DNA from: Streptomyces sp. NBC_00224
Lineage (GTDB): Bacteria; Actinomycetota; Actinomycetes; Streptomycetales; Streptomycetaceae
DNA length: 64,000 nt
Direction: 5' to 3'
Assembly (NCBI RefSeq): GCF_041435195.1
Contig: NZ_CP108106.1
Location: 4,312,501-4,376,500, forward strand
In this document: in pieces, positions 7,900 to 15,937 of the stretch
How positions within the stretch are numbered: the first letter of the stretch is position 1
How the letters are laid out: every line of letters begins with the position of its first letter
Translations under genes and position numbers: made by a program
The notes under the pieces: model-generated
What the model was told of the DNA's origin: nothing
What the model saw: only the letters and a program-made list of their open reading frames with translations
Database searches by the model: none

Positions 7900-8625
7900 T
7901 CAGGGCGAGGGCGTTTCGGCCTTCGTGTGGAGGACCTCGCGGGCCTGCTCCGCGGCACGTATGAGGCTCTCGCCGACGAAGTCGAGGAAGCGGGCGATGT
8001 TCTCCAGGCGGACGGCGGCCGGGGTTTCGGGCCCGAGGACGCCCACGCCCTGCCGTGCGATCTCGACGATCTGGGCGTTGGCCCGGACGCTGGCCATCAT
8101 CGACTGGTACCAGATGTCGTCGTCGATGACGTAGCGCTCGCGGCGGCGTTCGTCGCGTTCCCGGCGGATCATGCCCTGGCTGTCGAGGAACGCGACCGCT
8201 TTGGAGACGGACGCCGGGCTGACCTGTAGGCGCTGGACGAGTTCGGACGCGGTGAGGCTGCCCGCGTCGGTGAGGGTGAGGCAGGCCATCACCCGGGACA
8301 TCATCTTGGGCAGGCCCGAGGCCATCATGACGGTGGTGAGCGACTCCTCGTACTCGCGCACCGCCTCGGCATCGCGACCATAGGCCTGCGCGGGCGCCTG
8401 CGGGTCCCGGGGCGCGGTCTGCGTGCGCCGGTGGGCGCGGCGCTCGGTGGCGCGGTGGGCCAGGTCGGCGCGGTAGGCGGTGGGGCCGCCGTTGCGCATC
8501 ACCTCACGCGTGATGGTCGAGGTGGGGCGGTCGAGCCGTCTGGCGATCTCCGCGTAGGCGAGGCCGTCGGCCAGCCCCAGCGCGATCTGCTGGCGTTCCT
8601 GCTGGGTGAGCCTGCCTCCCGGCAT
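7900..8625 (-). CDS. GbsR/MarR-type regulator with IS30-like N-terminal HTH
   Basis: A 241-residue regulator with two DNA-binding parts. Residues about 5-45 resemble the IS30-type HTH_38 (LTQQERQQIALGLADGLAYA, EIARRLDRPTSTITREV). Residues about 90-165 form a winged helix like GbsR/MarR proteins (LTASELVQRLQVSPASVSKA, GMIRRERDERRRERYVIDDD). I chose ATG 8625 because AAGGAG lies nine bases upstream. It is divergent from the DUF4097/ABC transporter operon, and the 222-base gap between them carries three copies of an ATTGCAACGAT box. It most likely represses that operon and itself; the inducer is unknown. Confidence 0.85.
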   Translation of the reverse strand: MPGGRLTQQERQQIALGLADGLAYAEIARRLDRPTSTITREVMRNGGPTAYRADLAHRATERRAHRRTQTAPRDPQAPAQAYGRDAEAVREYEESLTTVMMASGLPKMMSRVMACLTLTDAGSLTASELVQRLQVSPASVSKAVAFLDSQGMIRRERDERRRERYVIDDDIWYQSMMASVRANAQIVEIARQGVGVLGPETPAAVRLENIARFLDFVGESLIRAAEQAREVLHTKAETPSP

Positions 8626-8679
8626 CGCGGTCTCCTTCGTAGTCCTTGATGCCGCGAGCATAGCGTTCACTCCCAACCC

Positions 8680-8734
8680 ATTGCAACGATCGACATGGCT
8701 GTCGTTGCATTAAAGCCGAGACCATTGCAACGAT
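8680..8734. promoter_or_regulatory. Triple ATTGCAACGAT operator
   Basis: ATTGCAACGAT occurs at 8680-8690 and 8724-8734, 44 bp apart (about four helical turns), with an inverted near-copy GTCGTTGCATT at 8701-8711 between them. Weaker CGCAACG half-sites follow at about 8769 and 8798. The cluster lies between the divergent regulator and DUF4097 genes, so it is the likely binding region of the GbsR/MarR-type protein. Confidence 0.6.
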
Positions 8735-8847
8735 TTCCTAGCTCTGACCTGCATTGATGACAATTCTTCGCAACGGGCTTGTTGCTCGATCTATGAACGC
8801 AACGTAGCTTTTCCCTCATCGGAAACGACGAACCGAAGGAAAGAACA

Positions 8848-9516
8848 ATGCAGAAGTTCACCACCACCGCCCCGATCGCCGCCGTCCTCGACATCCCCGC
8901 GGGACGCATCCAGTTCATCGCCGCCGACCGGGCCGACGCCACCGTCGAGGTCCTGCCCGCGAACCCCTCGAACGGCCGCGACGTGAAGGCGGCCGAGCAG
9001 GTCACGGTCGAGTACGGCGACGGCGTCCTGCGGATCGAGGCCGCACCGGCGAAGAACCGGCTCCTCGGCAACTCCGGATCCGTCGAGGTGACGGTCCAGC
9101 TGCCCACCGGCTCCCGTATCGAAGCGAAGGCCGCCGCCGCCGAGTTCCGGGGCGTCGGACGGCTCGGCGACGTCGTCATCGAGGGCGCGAGCGGCACGCT
9201 CAAGCTCGACGAGGCCGCGAGCGCCCGCCTCACCGTCCTCGACAGCGACGTCTCGGTCGGCCGCCTGGGCGGTCCCGCGGAGATCAACACCCAGCGGGGC
9301 AGCATCCACATCGCCGAGGCGATGAGCGGCACGGTCACCCTGAGCACCCAGCAGGGCGACATCTCGGTCGGCGCCGCCCGCGGAGTCTCCGCCTCCCTGG
9401 ACGCCGGCACCACGTACGGCCGGATCCAGAACGCGCTTCTGAACACCGACGGCGCCGCCGGCCTGAACATCCACGCGACCACCGCCCACGGCGACATCGC
9501 CGCCCGCAGCCTCTGA
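8848..9516 (+). CDS. DUF4097 beta-helix repeat protein
   Basis: A 222-residue protein with the repeating short beta-strands of the DUF4097 (adhesin-like, bactofilin-like) family, e.g. GSVEVTVQLPTGSRIEAKAA, GDVVIEGASGTLKLDE, GSIHIAEAMSGTVTLSTQQG. It has no signal peptide or membrane helix, so it is probably cytoplasmic. It starts at ATG 8848 after GAAGGAAAG. Two ABC transporter genes follow in the same direction. The trio of DUF4097 protein, DrrA-like ATPase and DrrB-like permease is frequent in Streptomyces. The role of the DUF4097 protein in it is not known; a sensing or scaffolding function is a guess. Confidence 0.8.
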   Translation: MQKFTTTAPIAAVLDIPAGRIQFIAADRADATVEVLPANPSNGRDVKAAEQVTVEYGDGVLRIEAAPAKNRLLGNSGSVEVTVQLPTGSRIEAKAAAAEFRGVGRLGDVVIEGASGTLKLDEAASARLTVLDSDVSVGRLGGPAEINTQRGSIHIAEAMSGTVTLSTQQGDISVGAARGVSASLDAGTTYGRIQNALLNTDGAAGLNIHATTAHGDIAARSL

Positions 9517-9577
9517 CCGCTCACGGCCTCACCGCTCACAGCCTCTGACCGCCCGCAGTCTCTGAAGGAGCCCCATC

Positions 9578-10540
9578 GTGACCAACCTGGCCATCGCGGC
9601 GAACGGGCTGCGCAAGTCCTACGGCGACAAGGTCGTGCTCGACGGCGTCGACCTGGCCGTCCCCGAAGGAACGGTCTTCTCCCTGCTCGGCCCGAACGGC
9701 GCCGGCAAGACCACCGCCGTGAAGATCCTCTCGACCCTCGTCTCCGCCGACCCCGGCACCGGCGGCATCCACATCGGCGGCCACGACCTGGCCGCCGACC
9801 CCCAGGCGGTGCGTCGCTCGATCGGCGTCACCGGCCAGTTCTCCGCCGTCGACGGCCTGATCACGGGCGAGGAGAACATGCTCCTCATGGCGGACCTGCA
9901 CCACCTGTCCAAGCGGGAGGGGCGCCGGGTCGCTGCCGAACTCCTTGAGCGCTTCGACCTGGTGGAGGCGGCGAAGAAGCCCGCCTCCACCTACTCCGGC
10001 GGTATGAAGCGCCGCCTGGACATCGCCATGACACTGGTCGGCGACCCGCGGATCATCTTCCTGGACGAGCCGACCACCGGCCTCGACCCGCGCAGCCGCC
10101 ACAACATGTGGGGGATCATCCGCGAGCTGGTGGCGGGCGGCGTCACCGTCTTCCTCACCACCCAGTACCTGGACGAGGCCGACGAACTCGCCGACCGCAT
10201 CGCCGTACTGCACGACGGCAAGATCGCCGCCGAGGGGACGGCAGAGGAGCTGAAACGGCTGATCCCCGGCGGACACGTCCGGCTCCGCTTCACCGATCCG
10301 TCCGCGTACGGGAGCGCCGCCTCCGCTCTCGGCGAGGTCACCAGGGACGACGAGGCGCTGTCACTCCAGATCCCCAGCGGCGGCAGCCAGCGCGAGCTGC
10401 GCTCCCTCCTCGACCGGCTGCACTCCGCCGGCATCGAGGCGGACGAGCTGACCGTGCACACCCCCGACCTCGACGACGTGTTCTTCGCCCTGACCGGCAG
10501 CGCCAAGGTCCCCAACCAGCCCAAGGAGTCCGTCCGATGA
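9578..10540 (+). CDS. DrrA-type ABC transporter ATP-binding protein
   Basis: A 320-residue ATPase with Walker A LGPNGAGKTTAVK (about residues 38-50), ABC signature YSGGMKRRLDIA, Walker B RIIFLDEPTTGLDPRS and a C-terminal extension ending in DDVFFALTG, all marks of the daunorubicin-resistance ATP-binding (DrrA) family. It powers export by the permease encoded next, with which it overlaps by four bases (ATGA). It starts at GTG 9578 after GAAGGAG. The 61 bases before it contain imperfect repeats of the DUF4097 gene's last codons (CCGC(C/T)C(A/G)CAG-type units), probably from slippage. The substrate is unknown. Confidence 0.9.
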   Translation: MTNLAIAANGLRKSYGDKVVLDGVDLAVPEGTVFSLLGPNGAGKTTAVKILSTLVSADPGTGGIHIGGHDLAADPQAVRRSIGVTGQFSAVDGLITGEENMLLMADLHHLSKREGRRVAAELLERFDLVEAAKKPASTYSGGMKRRLDIAMTLVGDPRIIFLDEPTTGLDPRSRHNMWGIIRELVAGGVTVFLTTQYLDEADELADRIAVLHDGKIAAEGTAEELKRLIPGGHVRLRFTDPSAYGSAASALGEVTRDDEALSLQIPSGGSQRELRSLLDRLHSAGIEADELTVHTPDLDDVFFALTGSAKVPNQPKESVR

Positions 10541-11325
10541 GCTCTCTCTCCCTCGCCGTCCGCGACTCAAGGACGATGCTGCGCCGCAACCTGCTGCACG
10601 CGCGCCGCTACCCGTCCCTCACCCTGAACCTGCTGCTCACCCCGGTCATGCTCCTGCTGCTCTTCGTCTACATCTTCGGAGACGTGATGAGCACGGGCAT
10701 CGGCGGCACCGACCGCTCCGACTACATCGCCTACATCGTCCCGGGCATCCTGATGATGACCATCGGCGGCACCGTGATCGGGGCCGCGGTGTCCGTCGCC
10801 ACCGACATGAACGAGGGCATCATCGCCCGCTTCCGTACGCTGGCGATCCACCGCGGTTCCGTCCTCATCGGGCACGTCGTCGGCAGCGTGCTGCAGTGCG
10901 TCGCCAGCGTGGTCCTCGTGGGCGCCGTCGCCGTGGCCATCGGCTTCCGCTCCACGAACGCCACGGCCCTGGAGTGGCTGGCCGCGTTCGGACTGCTCGT
11001 GCTCTTCGCCCTGGCGCTCACCTGGATCGCCGTCGGCATGGGCATGGCCAGCCCGAACGCCGAGGCCGCCGCCAACAGCGCGCAGCCGCTGATCCTCCTG
11101 CCGCTCATCTCCAGCGCCTTCATCCCGGCCGACACGATGCCGGGCTGGTTCCAGCCGATCGCCGAGTACCAGCCCTTCACCCCCGCCATCGAAACCCTGC
11201 GCGGCCTCCTGCTCGGCACGGAGATCGGCAACAACGGGTGGCTGGCGGTGGGGTGGAGCGTTTGCCTCGCGGGGCTCGGCTATTTCTGGTCGATGTCAAG
11301 GTTCAACGGCGAGGCGACCAAGTAA
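10537..11325 (+). CDS. DrrB-type ABC-2 permease
   Basis: A 262-residue integral membrane protein with about six hydrophobic helices, the first at LTLNLLLTPVMLLLLFVYIF. The ABC-2 signature falls in the fifth region (SPNAEAAANSAQPLILLPLI, SSAFIPADTMPGWFQPIAEY). It is the membrane partner of the preceding ATPase, with an ATGA overlap. The pair should export a hydrophobic compound across the cytoplasmic membrane. Expression is probably set by the divergent GbsR/MarR-type regulator at 7900. Confidence 0.9.
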   Translation: MSSLSLAVRDSRTMLRRNLLHARRYPSLTLNLLLTPVMLLLLFVYIFGDVMSTGIGGTDRSDYIAYIVPGILMMTIGGTVIGAAVSVATDMNEGIIARFRTLAIHRGSVLIGHVVGSVLQCVASVVLVGAVAVAIGFRSTNATALEWLAAFGLLVLFALALTWIAVGMGMASPNAEAAANSAQPLILLPLISSAFIPADTMPGWFQPIAEYQPFTPAIETLRGLLLGTEIGNNGWLAVGWSVCLAGLGYFWSMSRFNGEATK

Positions 11326-11361
11326 CCGCCGTGGGTCTCAGTCCGTCTGCGGGCCGGTGGG

Positions 11362-11467
11362 GGCTGGTCGCGCAGTTCCCCGCGCCCCTAAAAGCACCCC
11401 TGCGGGGCGCCCAGGGGATTGCCGCGCAGCGGCATTCTTAGGGGCGCGGGGAACTGCGCGAGCAACC
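11362..11467. repeat. Dispersed 27-bp repeat, inverted pair 1
   Basis: Left copy 11362-11388 and right copy 11441-11467 are complementary along 25 or so of 27 bases (core GGGGCGCGGGGAACTGCGCG). The pair folds to a long hairpin between the ends of two convergent genes (ABC permease and acyl-CoA synthetase), so it probably works as a bidirectional terminator. See the finding on this family. Confidence 0.8.
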
Positions 11468-11490
11468 CACCACGATCCGCAGACAAACGG

Positions 11491-11660
11491 GGGGTCCGGG
11501 GCGAAGCCCCGAGGGGGTGCAGGGGCGCAGCCCCGCCCGGGGTCCGGGGCGAAGCCCCGAGGGGGTGCAGGGGCGCAGCCCCGCCCGGGGTCCGGGGCGA
11601 AGCCCCGAGGGGGTGCAGGGGCGCAGCCCCGCCCGGGGTCCGGGGGCGCAGCCCCCGGGC
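11491..11660. repeat. 48-bp tandem repeat, about 3.4 copies
   Basis: Units begin near 11495, 11543, 11591 and 11639, exactly 48 bp apart and nearly identical. Each holds two small palindromes, CCGGGGCGAAGCCCCG and GGGGCGCAGCCCC. Because 48 is a multiple of three it gives spurious 16-residue peptide repeats in several frames, but there is no gene here. It lies just past the stop of the leftward acyl-CoA synthetase gene. Confidence 0.8.
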
Positions 11661-11694
11661 AACGAGCCTCAACCCCCGCCCACCCCCGGAGGGT

Positions 11695-13320
11695 TCAGGC
11701 AACGGGCGGGGTGGGGGGAAACTCCCGAAGCACCCCCTTCACCACCTTCCCCCCCGCATTCCGCGGCAACTCCCCCAAGAACCACACCTCCCGCGGCACC
11801 TTGAAGTTCGCCATCTCCCGCCGCGCCCACGCGATCAGCTCGTCCGCCGTCAGGGCCGCCCCGGGCCTCCGCACCACGAACGCCCGCCCCACCTCCCCGA
11901 GCCGCCCGTCCGGCACCCCCACCACCGCCACGTCCGCGACCTCGGGGTGCAGGCCGAGCACCTGCTCGATCTCGGCGGGGTACGCGTTGAACCCGCCGAC
12001 GATGAACATGTCCTTGATCCGGTCGGTGATCCGCAGGTTGCCCGCCGCGTCCAGGACCCCCACGTCCCCCGTCCGCAGCCACCCGTCCGCCGTGATCGCC
12101 CGCGCCGTCTCCGCCTCGTCCTCGAAGTACCCGCGCATCACGTTGAACCCGCGCACCAGCACCTCCCCCGGCTCACCCGGCGCCGCCAGGACCCGTACCT
12201 CCGTACCGGGTATCGCCCGCCCGGACGTGGCCGCGATCACCTCCGCCGGGTCGCCGCGGCGGCACATCGTGACGATGCCGCTCGCCTCGGAGAGCCCGTA
12301 CGCGGTGAGCACCGTCCCGATCCCCAGCTCCGTCCGCAGCCGCTCCACCAGCCGCAGCGGGACGACCGCCGCACCGGTCACCACGAGCCGCAGCGCGGAC
12401 AGGTCGTGGGCCGTGCGCGCCGGGTGGTCGAGGAGGGACTGGTGGAGCGTGGGCGGGCCCGGCAGTACGGAGATGCGCTCGGCGGCGATGTTCGCCAGGA
12501 CCGTCTCGACGTCGAACACCGGCTGCGGCACCATCGTCGCGCCCCGCATCAGACAGGCGATGATCCCCGCCTTGTACCCGAAGGTGTGGAAGAACGGGTT
12601 CACGATCAGATAGCGGTCGCCCTCGCGCAGGCCCGCCAGTTCGCTCCAGATGCCGTAGCCCCGCAGCGTCTGCGCGTGCGTGATCACCGCGCCCTTGGGG
12701 CGGCCCGTCGTGCCGGAGGTGAAGACGATGTCCGAGGGGGCGGAGGGGGCCACCGAGTCCGCCCGCCCTCGCACGTCCGCCGCCGGAACGCCTTCCCCTG
12801 CCGCCAGGAAGTCCTTCCAGGTCCAGAAGTCGTCCGGCGCGTCGTCCGCCAGGACCACCACCTGTTCCAGGTGCGGCAGTCCGGGCAGCGGCCCCGCGCC
12901 CTCGCCCTCGGCGGCGGCACGCCGCAAGGTGGCAACGTACGACGTGCCCAGGAACGTTCCCGTGATGAACAGCAGCTTCGCCCGGCTGCGTTGGAGTACG
13001 TACGCCGCCTCCGCGCCCTTGAAGCGCGTGTTCAGCGGGACGAGCACCGCCCCGGCGGTGACCGCGCCGAGCGCGGAGACGATCCAGTCCAGGGTGTTGG
13101 GCGCCCACACCGCGACCCGGTCGCCGCTCTCGACCCCGGCCGCCATACAGGCCGCCGCCGCCCGTTCGACCCGCTCGCCCAGCTCCGCGTACGAGACGCG
13201 GACGCGGCCCTCGACGACGGCCTCGCGCTGTCCGTACCGCCCGGCCGCGTCCCGTACGAGCTTGGGGACGGAGCCCCACTCCAGATCCCCCCGAAGGTCT
13301 TCCCGAAGGTCTTCCCGCAT
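11695..13320 (-). CDS. Long-chain/alicyclic acyl-CoA synthetase (FadD-like, ANL family), copy 1
   Basis: A 541-residue AMP-forming CoA ligase that activates a carboxylate with ATP and CoA. The phosphate loop is FTSGTTGRPKGAVITHA, the A5 region TAYGLSEASG, the A7 hinge region GWLRTGDVGVLDAAGNLRIT followed by DRIKDMFIVGG, and a C-terminal GGKVVKGVLRE supplies the conserved catalytic Lys. The overall pattern resembles FadD3-type ligases of actinobacteria, but substrate cannot be assigned. I chose ATG 13320 because GGGAGGG lies 10 bases upstream; the open frame extends much further only because stops are rare. A CTGAC palindrome sits 24 bases upstream and is shared with the divergent thiolase-like gene. 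Confidence 0.9.
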   Translation of the reverse strand: MREDLREDLRGDLEWGSVPKLVRDAAGRYGQREAVVEGRVRVSYAELGERVERAAAACMAAGVESGDRVAVWAPNTLDWIVSALGAVTAGAVLVPLNTRFKGAEAAYVLQRSRAKLLFITGTFLGTSYVATLRRAAAEGEGAGPLPGLPHLEQVVVLADDAPDDFWTWKDFLAAGEGVPAADVRGRADSVAPSAPSDIVFTSGTTGRPKGAVITHAQTLRGYGIWSELAGLREGDRYLIVNPFFHTFGYKAGIIACLMRGATMVPQPVFDVETVLANIAAERISVLPGPPTLHQSLLDHPARTAHDLSALRLVVTGAAVVPLRLVERLRTELGIGTVLTAYGLSEASGIVTMCRRGDPAEVIAATSGRAIPGTEVRVLAAPGEPGEVLVRGFNVMRGYFEDEAETARAITADGWLRTGDVGVLDAAGNLRITDRIKDMFIVGGFNAYPAEIEQVLGLHPEVADVAVVGVPDGRLGEVGRAFVVRRPGAALTADELIAWARREMANFKVPREVWFLGELPRNAGGKVVKGVLREFPPTPPVA

Positions 13321-13344
13321 GGCAAACCCTCCCGGCCGCAGTAG

Positions 13345-13359
13345 CTGACTACCCGTCAG
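13345..13359. promoter_or_regulatory. Operator copy 2, CTGACTACCCGTCAG
   Basis: A palindrome between the divergent acyl-CoA synthetase (24 bases away) and thiolase-like gene (72 bases away). The right flank is ATT, as in other copies. It can control both directions. Confidence 0.75.
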
Positions 13360-13431
13360 ATTAGCTGTACCCTTCCTCGCTGTCAGCAGCAATTCAGCGG
13401 CAATGGCGCACGGCGATCGCGGAGGTGGCGG

Positions 13432-14580
13432 GTGTCGATGCTCAAGGACGCGACGGCAATCGCGGGCATAGGCCAGACGGAGTTCGCCCGCCGACTCGGC
13501 GACTCCGAGAAGAAGTTGGCCTGCCGGGCCATCCTCGCCGCGCTCGACGACGCCGGGATACCCCCCTCCGAGGTGGACGGCTTCGCCTCGTACACGATGG
13601 AGGAGACCGACGAGGTGGAGATCGCCAAGTCCATCGGGGCCGGCGACGTCACCTTCTTCGGCAAGGTCGGCTTCGGCGGCGGCGGTTCGTGCGCCACCGT
13701 CGCCCATCTCGCCGCCGCCGTCGCCACCGGCCAGGCGAACGTGGGGGTCGCCTGGCGCTCCCGCAAGCGCGGCAGCGGGCCCCGGCCGTGGACGAACACG
13801 GCGGTCCAACTGCCCACCCCCGCCCAGTGGACGCGCCCGTTCGGGCTGCTGCGGCCCGCCGACGAGATCGGCATGCTGGCGCGGCGCTATATGCACGAGT
13901 ACGGCGCCACCCGCGACCACCTCTTCAACGTCGCCCTCGCCTGCCGCAACCGCGCCAACCAGAACCCGGCCGCGATCATGTACGAGCGGCCGCTGACCCG
14001 CGACATGTATATGACCTCGCGCTGGATCAGCGAGCCGCTCTGCCTCTTCGACAACTGCCTGGAGACGGACGGCGCGCTCGCGTGCGTGATCGTCTCCGCC
14101 GAGCGCGCCCGCGACTGCCGGCAGCGGCCGGTGTACGTGCACTCCGCCGCCCAGGGCCTGCCCGCCCAGCACCACGGCATGGTCAACTACTGGAACGACG
14201 ACCCGCTGACCGGCCCCGCCTGGACCGCCGCCCGCCACCTGTGGAAACAGGCCGACTTCGGCCCCCAGGACGTCGACGTCGCCCAGATCTACGACGCGTT
14301 CACCCCGCTCGTGCCGCTCTCCCTGGAGGGCTACGGCTTCTGCGGCCGGGGCGAGGGCGCCGCCTTCACCGAGGGCGGCGCCCTGGAGATCGGCGGCCGG
14401 CTGCCGCTCAACACGGGTGGCGGCGGCCTGAGCGAGGCGTACGTACACGGCTTCAACCTCATCAACGAGGGCGTGAAGCAACTGCGCGGCACCTCCACGG
14501 CGCAGGTTCCCGACGCCGCGACCTGCCTGGTCACGGCGGGCGAGGGCGTGCCCACGTCCGCGATTCTGCTGAGGAGTTGA
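13432..14580 (+). CDS. Thiolase-like lipid-transfer protein (SCP-x/Ltp family), copy 1
   Basis: A 382-residue thiolase-fold protein. Features include ATAIAGIGQTEFARRLGD at the start, GGGGSCATVAHL with Cys87 near the usual nucleophile site, VDVAQIYDAFTPLVPLSLEG, and a C-terminal NTGGGGLSEAYVHGFNLINE. It has the mark of non-decarboxylating thiolase-like proteins of the Ltp2 type, which in actinobacterial steroid breakdown act as retro-aldolases together with a DUF35 protein. A DUF35 gene follows one base after the stop, which supports that reading. GGAGG precedes GTG 13432; an ATG two codons on is also possible. A CoA-thioester substrate is likely; its identity is open. Confidence 0.8.
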   Translation: MSMLKDATAIAGIGQTEFARRLGDSEKKLACRAILAALDDAGIPPSEVDGFASYTMEETDEVEIAKSIGAGDVTFFGKVGFGGGGSCATVAHLAAAVATGQANVGVAWRSRKRGSGPRPWTNTAVQLPTPAQWTRPFGLLRPADEIGMLARRYMHEYGATRDHLFNVALACRNRANQNPAAIMYERPLTRDMYMTSRWISEPLCLFDNCLETDGALACVIVSAERARDCRQRPVYVHSAAQGLPAQHHGMVNYWNDDPLTGPAWTAARHLWKQADFGPQDVDVAQIYDAFTPLVPLSLEGYGFCGRGEGAAFTEGGALEIGGRLPLNTGGGGLSEAYVHGFNLINEGVKQLRGTSTAQVPDAATCLVTAGEGVPTSAILLRS

Positions 14581-14581
14581 G

Positions 14582-15025
14582 ATGCTGGCCCCGGTGACCG
14601 ACGACGACGGCGCCCCGTTCTGGGAGTACGCCGCCCGAGGCGAACTGCGCGTCCAGGCCTGCGCCGCCCCCGACTGCGGGCGGCTGCGGTTCCCGCCACG
14701 GCCGTGCTGCCCGCACTGCCACTCCTTCGACAGCGAGTGGCGCCGGATGTCGGGGCGCGGCCGCATCTGGTCGTACGTGTTCCCCCACCCCCCGCTCCTG
14801 CCGGAGTACGCGGCCCAGGCCCCCTACAACGCGGTGGTCGTCGAACTCGTCGAGGACCCGCTGATCCGCCTGGTCGGCAATGTGGTCGCCGAGCCGGACG
14901 CGCCGCTGGACTCGGTGGCGCCGGAGCGGCTGCGGATCGGCGCGCGCGTGCAGGTCGCGTTCACCCGGATGTCCACCGAGGCAGACTCCATGACCGTCCC
15001 CCGCTGGCTCCTGGAGCGCGCATGA
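14582..15025 (+). CDS. DUF35 Zn-ribbon/OB-fold protein, partner of the thiolase-like protein (copy 1)
   Basis: A 147-residue protein with an N-terminal helix (PFWEYAARGELRVQAC), a rubredoxin-like zinc ribbon (Cys27, Cys32, Cys43 and Cys46) and a C-terminal OB fold (GRGRIWSYVFPHPPLLPEY onward). DUF35 proteins bind acyl-CoA and form complexes with thiolase-like enzymes or acyl-CoA dehydrogenase/hydratase proteins (ChsH2 is the known case). It starts one base after the thiolase-like gene, whose last codons supply AGGAG, and its own stop overlaps the crotonase start by ATGA, so the three are one operon. Confidence 0.85.
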   Translation: MLAPVTDDDGAPFWEYAARGELRVQACAAPDCGRLRFPPRPCCPHCHSFDSEWRRMSGRGRIWSYVFPHPPLLPEYAAQAPYNAVVVELVEDPLIRLVGNVVAEPDAPLDSVAPERLRIGARVQVAFTRMSTEADSMTVPRWLLERA

Positions 15026-15795
15026 CGCTGGAGGTCGTACGGGACGAGAAGACGGGCGTGGCGGTCGTCACGCTGAACCGGCCGCACAAACACAACGCGA
15101 TCGACCTCGACACTGCGGCCGAACTGTCCGCCGCCTGGCGCGGGTTCCGCTACGACGACGCCGTACGGGCCGTCGTGCTGACCGGGGCGGGCGAGAAGGC
15201 GTTCTGCACGGGCATCGACCGCGCGGCGCGGGTGCCGCAGCCGTCCTCCCCGTACTCGATCGACGACCCCCTCCTCACGATCGGCCCGAAGGCGAACGAC
15301 CTGTGGAAACCGGTGATCGCGGCGGTGCGCGGGATGGCGTGCGGCGGGGCGTTCTATCTGCTGGGCGAGGCGGAGTTCGTGATCGCCGCCGAGGACGCCA
15401 CGTTCTTCGACCCGCACACCACGTACGGGATGGTCAGCGCGTACGAGTCCGCCTACCTGGCCACCCGCATGCCCCCCGGGGAGGCGGCCCGGCTCGCCCT
15501 GATGGGCACGGCGGAACGGCTCTCGGCGCGCCGGGCGTACGAGACGGGCCTGGTCAGCGAGGTGACGGCAGCGGGCGAGGAGGTCCGGGCGGCGCTGGCC
15601 TGCGCGGAAACCCTGGCCTCCTACCCCACGGAAGCGGTCCAGGGCACGGTCCGAGCCCTGTGGACGACCCGAGCCCCCACCCTCGCCCAGTCCTTCGCGC
15701 AGGCGCCGCAGCTGATCGCGCTGGGGAACCTTCCGCCGGAGAGGCAGGCGGAGTTGTTCGGGGGGAGGGGAGGGGGGCGGTTCCGGGTGCGCTGA
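15022..15795 (+). CDS. Enoyl-CoA hydratase/isomerase (crotonase) family protein, copy 1
   Basis: A 257-residue crotonase. It opens with VVTLNRPHKHNAIDLDTAAE, has the CoA-binding region VLTGAGEKAFCTGID, the oxyanion region VIAAVRGMACGGAFYLLGEA and FFDPHTTYGMVSAYES. The two glutamates of true enoyl-CoA hydratases are not conserved at the expected sites (GGAFYLLGEAEF has Phe where Glu is usual), so isomerase, hydrolase or ring-cleavage activity is possible. It is the last gene of an operon with the thiolase-like and DUF35 genes and overlaps the latter by four bases. A terminator-like repeat follows. Confidence 0.85.
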   Translation: MTLEVVRDEKTGVAVVTLNRPHKHNAIDLDTAAELSAAWRGFRYDDAVRAVVLTGAGEKAFCTGIDRAARVPQPSSPYSIDDPLLTIGPKANDLWKPVIAAVRGMACGGAFYLLGEAEFVIAAEDATFFDPHTTYGMVSAYESAYLATRMPPGEAARLALMGTAERLSARRAYETGLVSEVTAAGEEVRAALACAETLASYPTEAVQGTVRALWTTRAPTLAQSFAQAPQLIALGNLPPERQAELFGGRGGGRFRVR

Positions 15796-15827
15796 TTCGT
15801 CTGGGCGCCCCGAAGGGGCGCATCTCA

Positions 15828-15854
15828 GGGGCGCGGGGAACTGCGCGACCAGCC
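15828..15854 (+). repeat. Dispersed 27-bp repeat, single copy
   Basis: One copy of the GGGGCGCGGGGAACTGCGCG family between two convergent genes (crotonase and TetR). A GCGCCCCGAAGGGGCGC hairpin lies just before it. Together they can serve as a two-way terminator. Confidence 0.7.
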
Positions 15855-15937
15855 CACCACGGTCCGCAGCCAACGAACCGGGCCGCCCGCCAAGGGCTTT
15901 CGGGAAGGGGCGGGGTGGGGAACTCCCGCCGGAGGCG

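Noticed and set aside
7635..7958. Pro-rich reverse-strand gene over the G-run array
   Set aside because: Composition follows directly from the G5 runs; it overlaps both a perfect hairpin and the end of the regulator gene and has no start signal.
11491..11660. CRISPR array
   Set aside because: The 48-bp units are contiguous with no unique spacers, and no cas gene is near.
11419..13344. Long forward frame with 16-residue repeats
   Set aside because: The repeats come from the 48-bp non-coding tandem repeat and the rest is antisense to the acyl-CoA synthetase.
11695..14766. A 1023-codon reverse frame running through the thiolase-like and DUF35 genes
   Set aside because: Only the part from ATG 13320 matches a protein family; the upstream part is antisense to well-supported genes and is open only because stops are rare at high GC.
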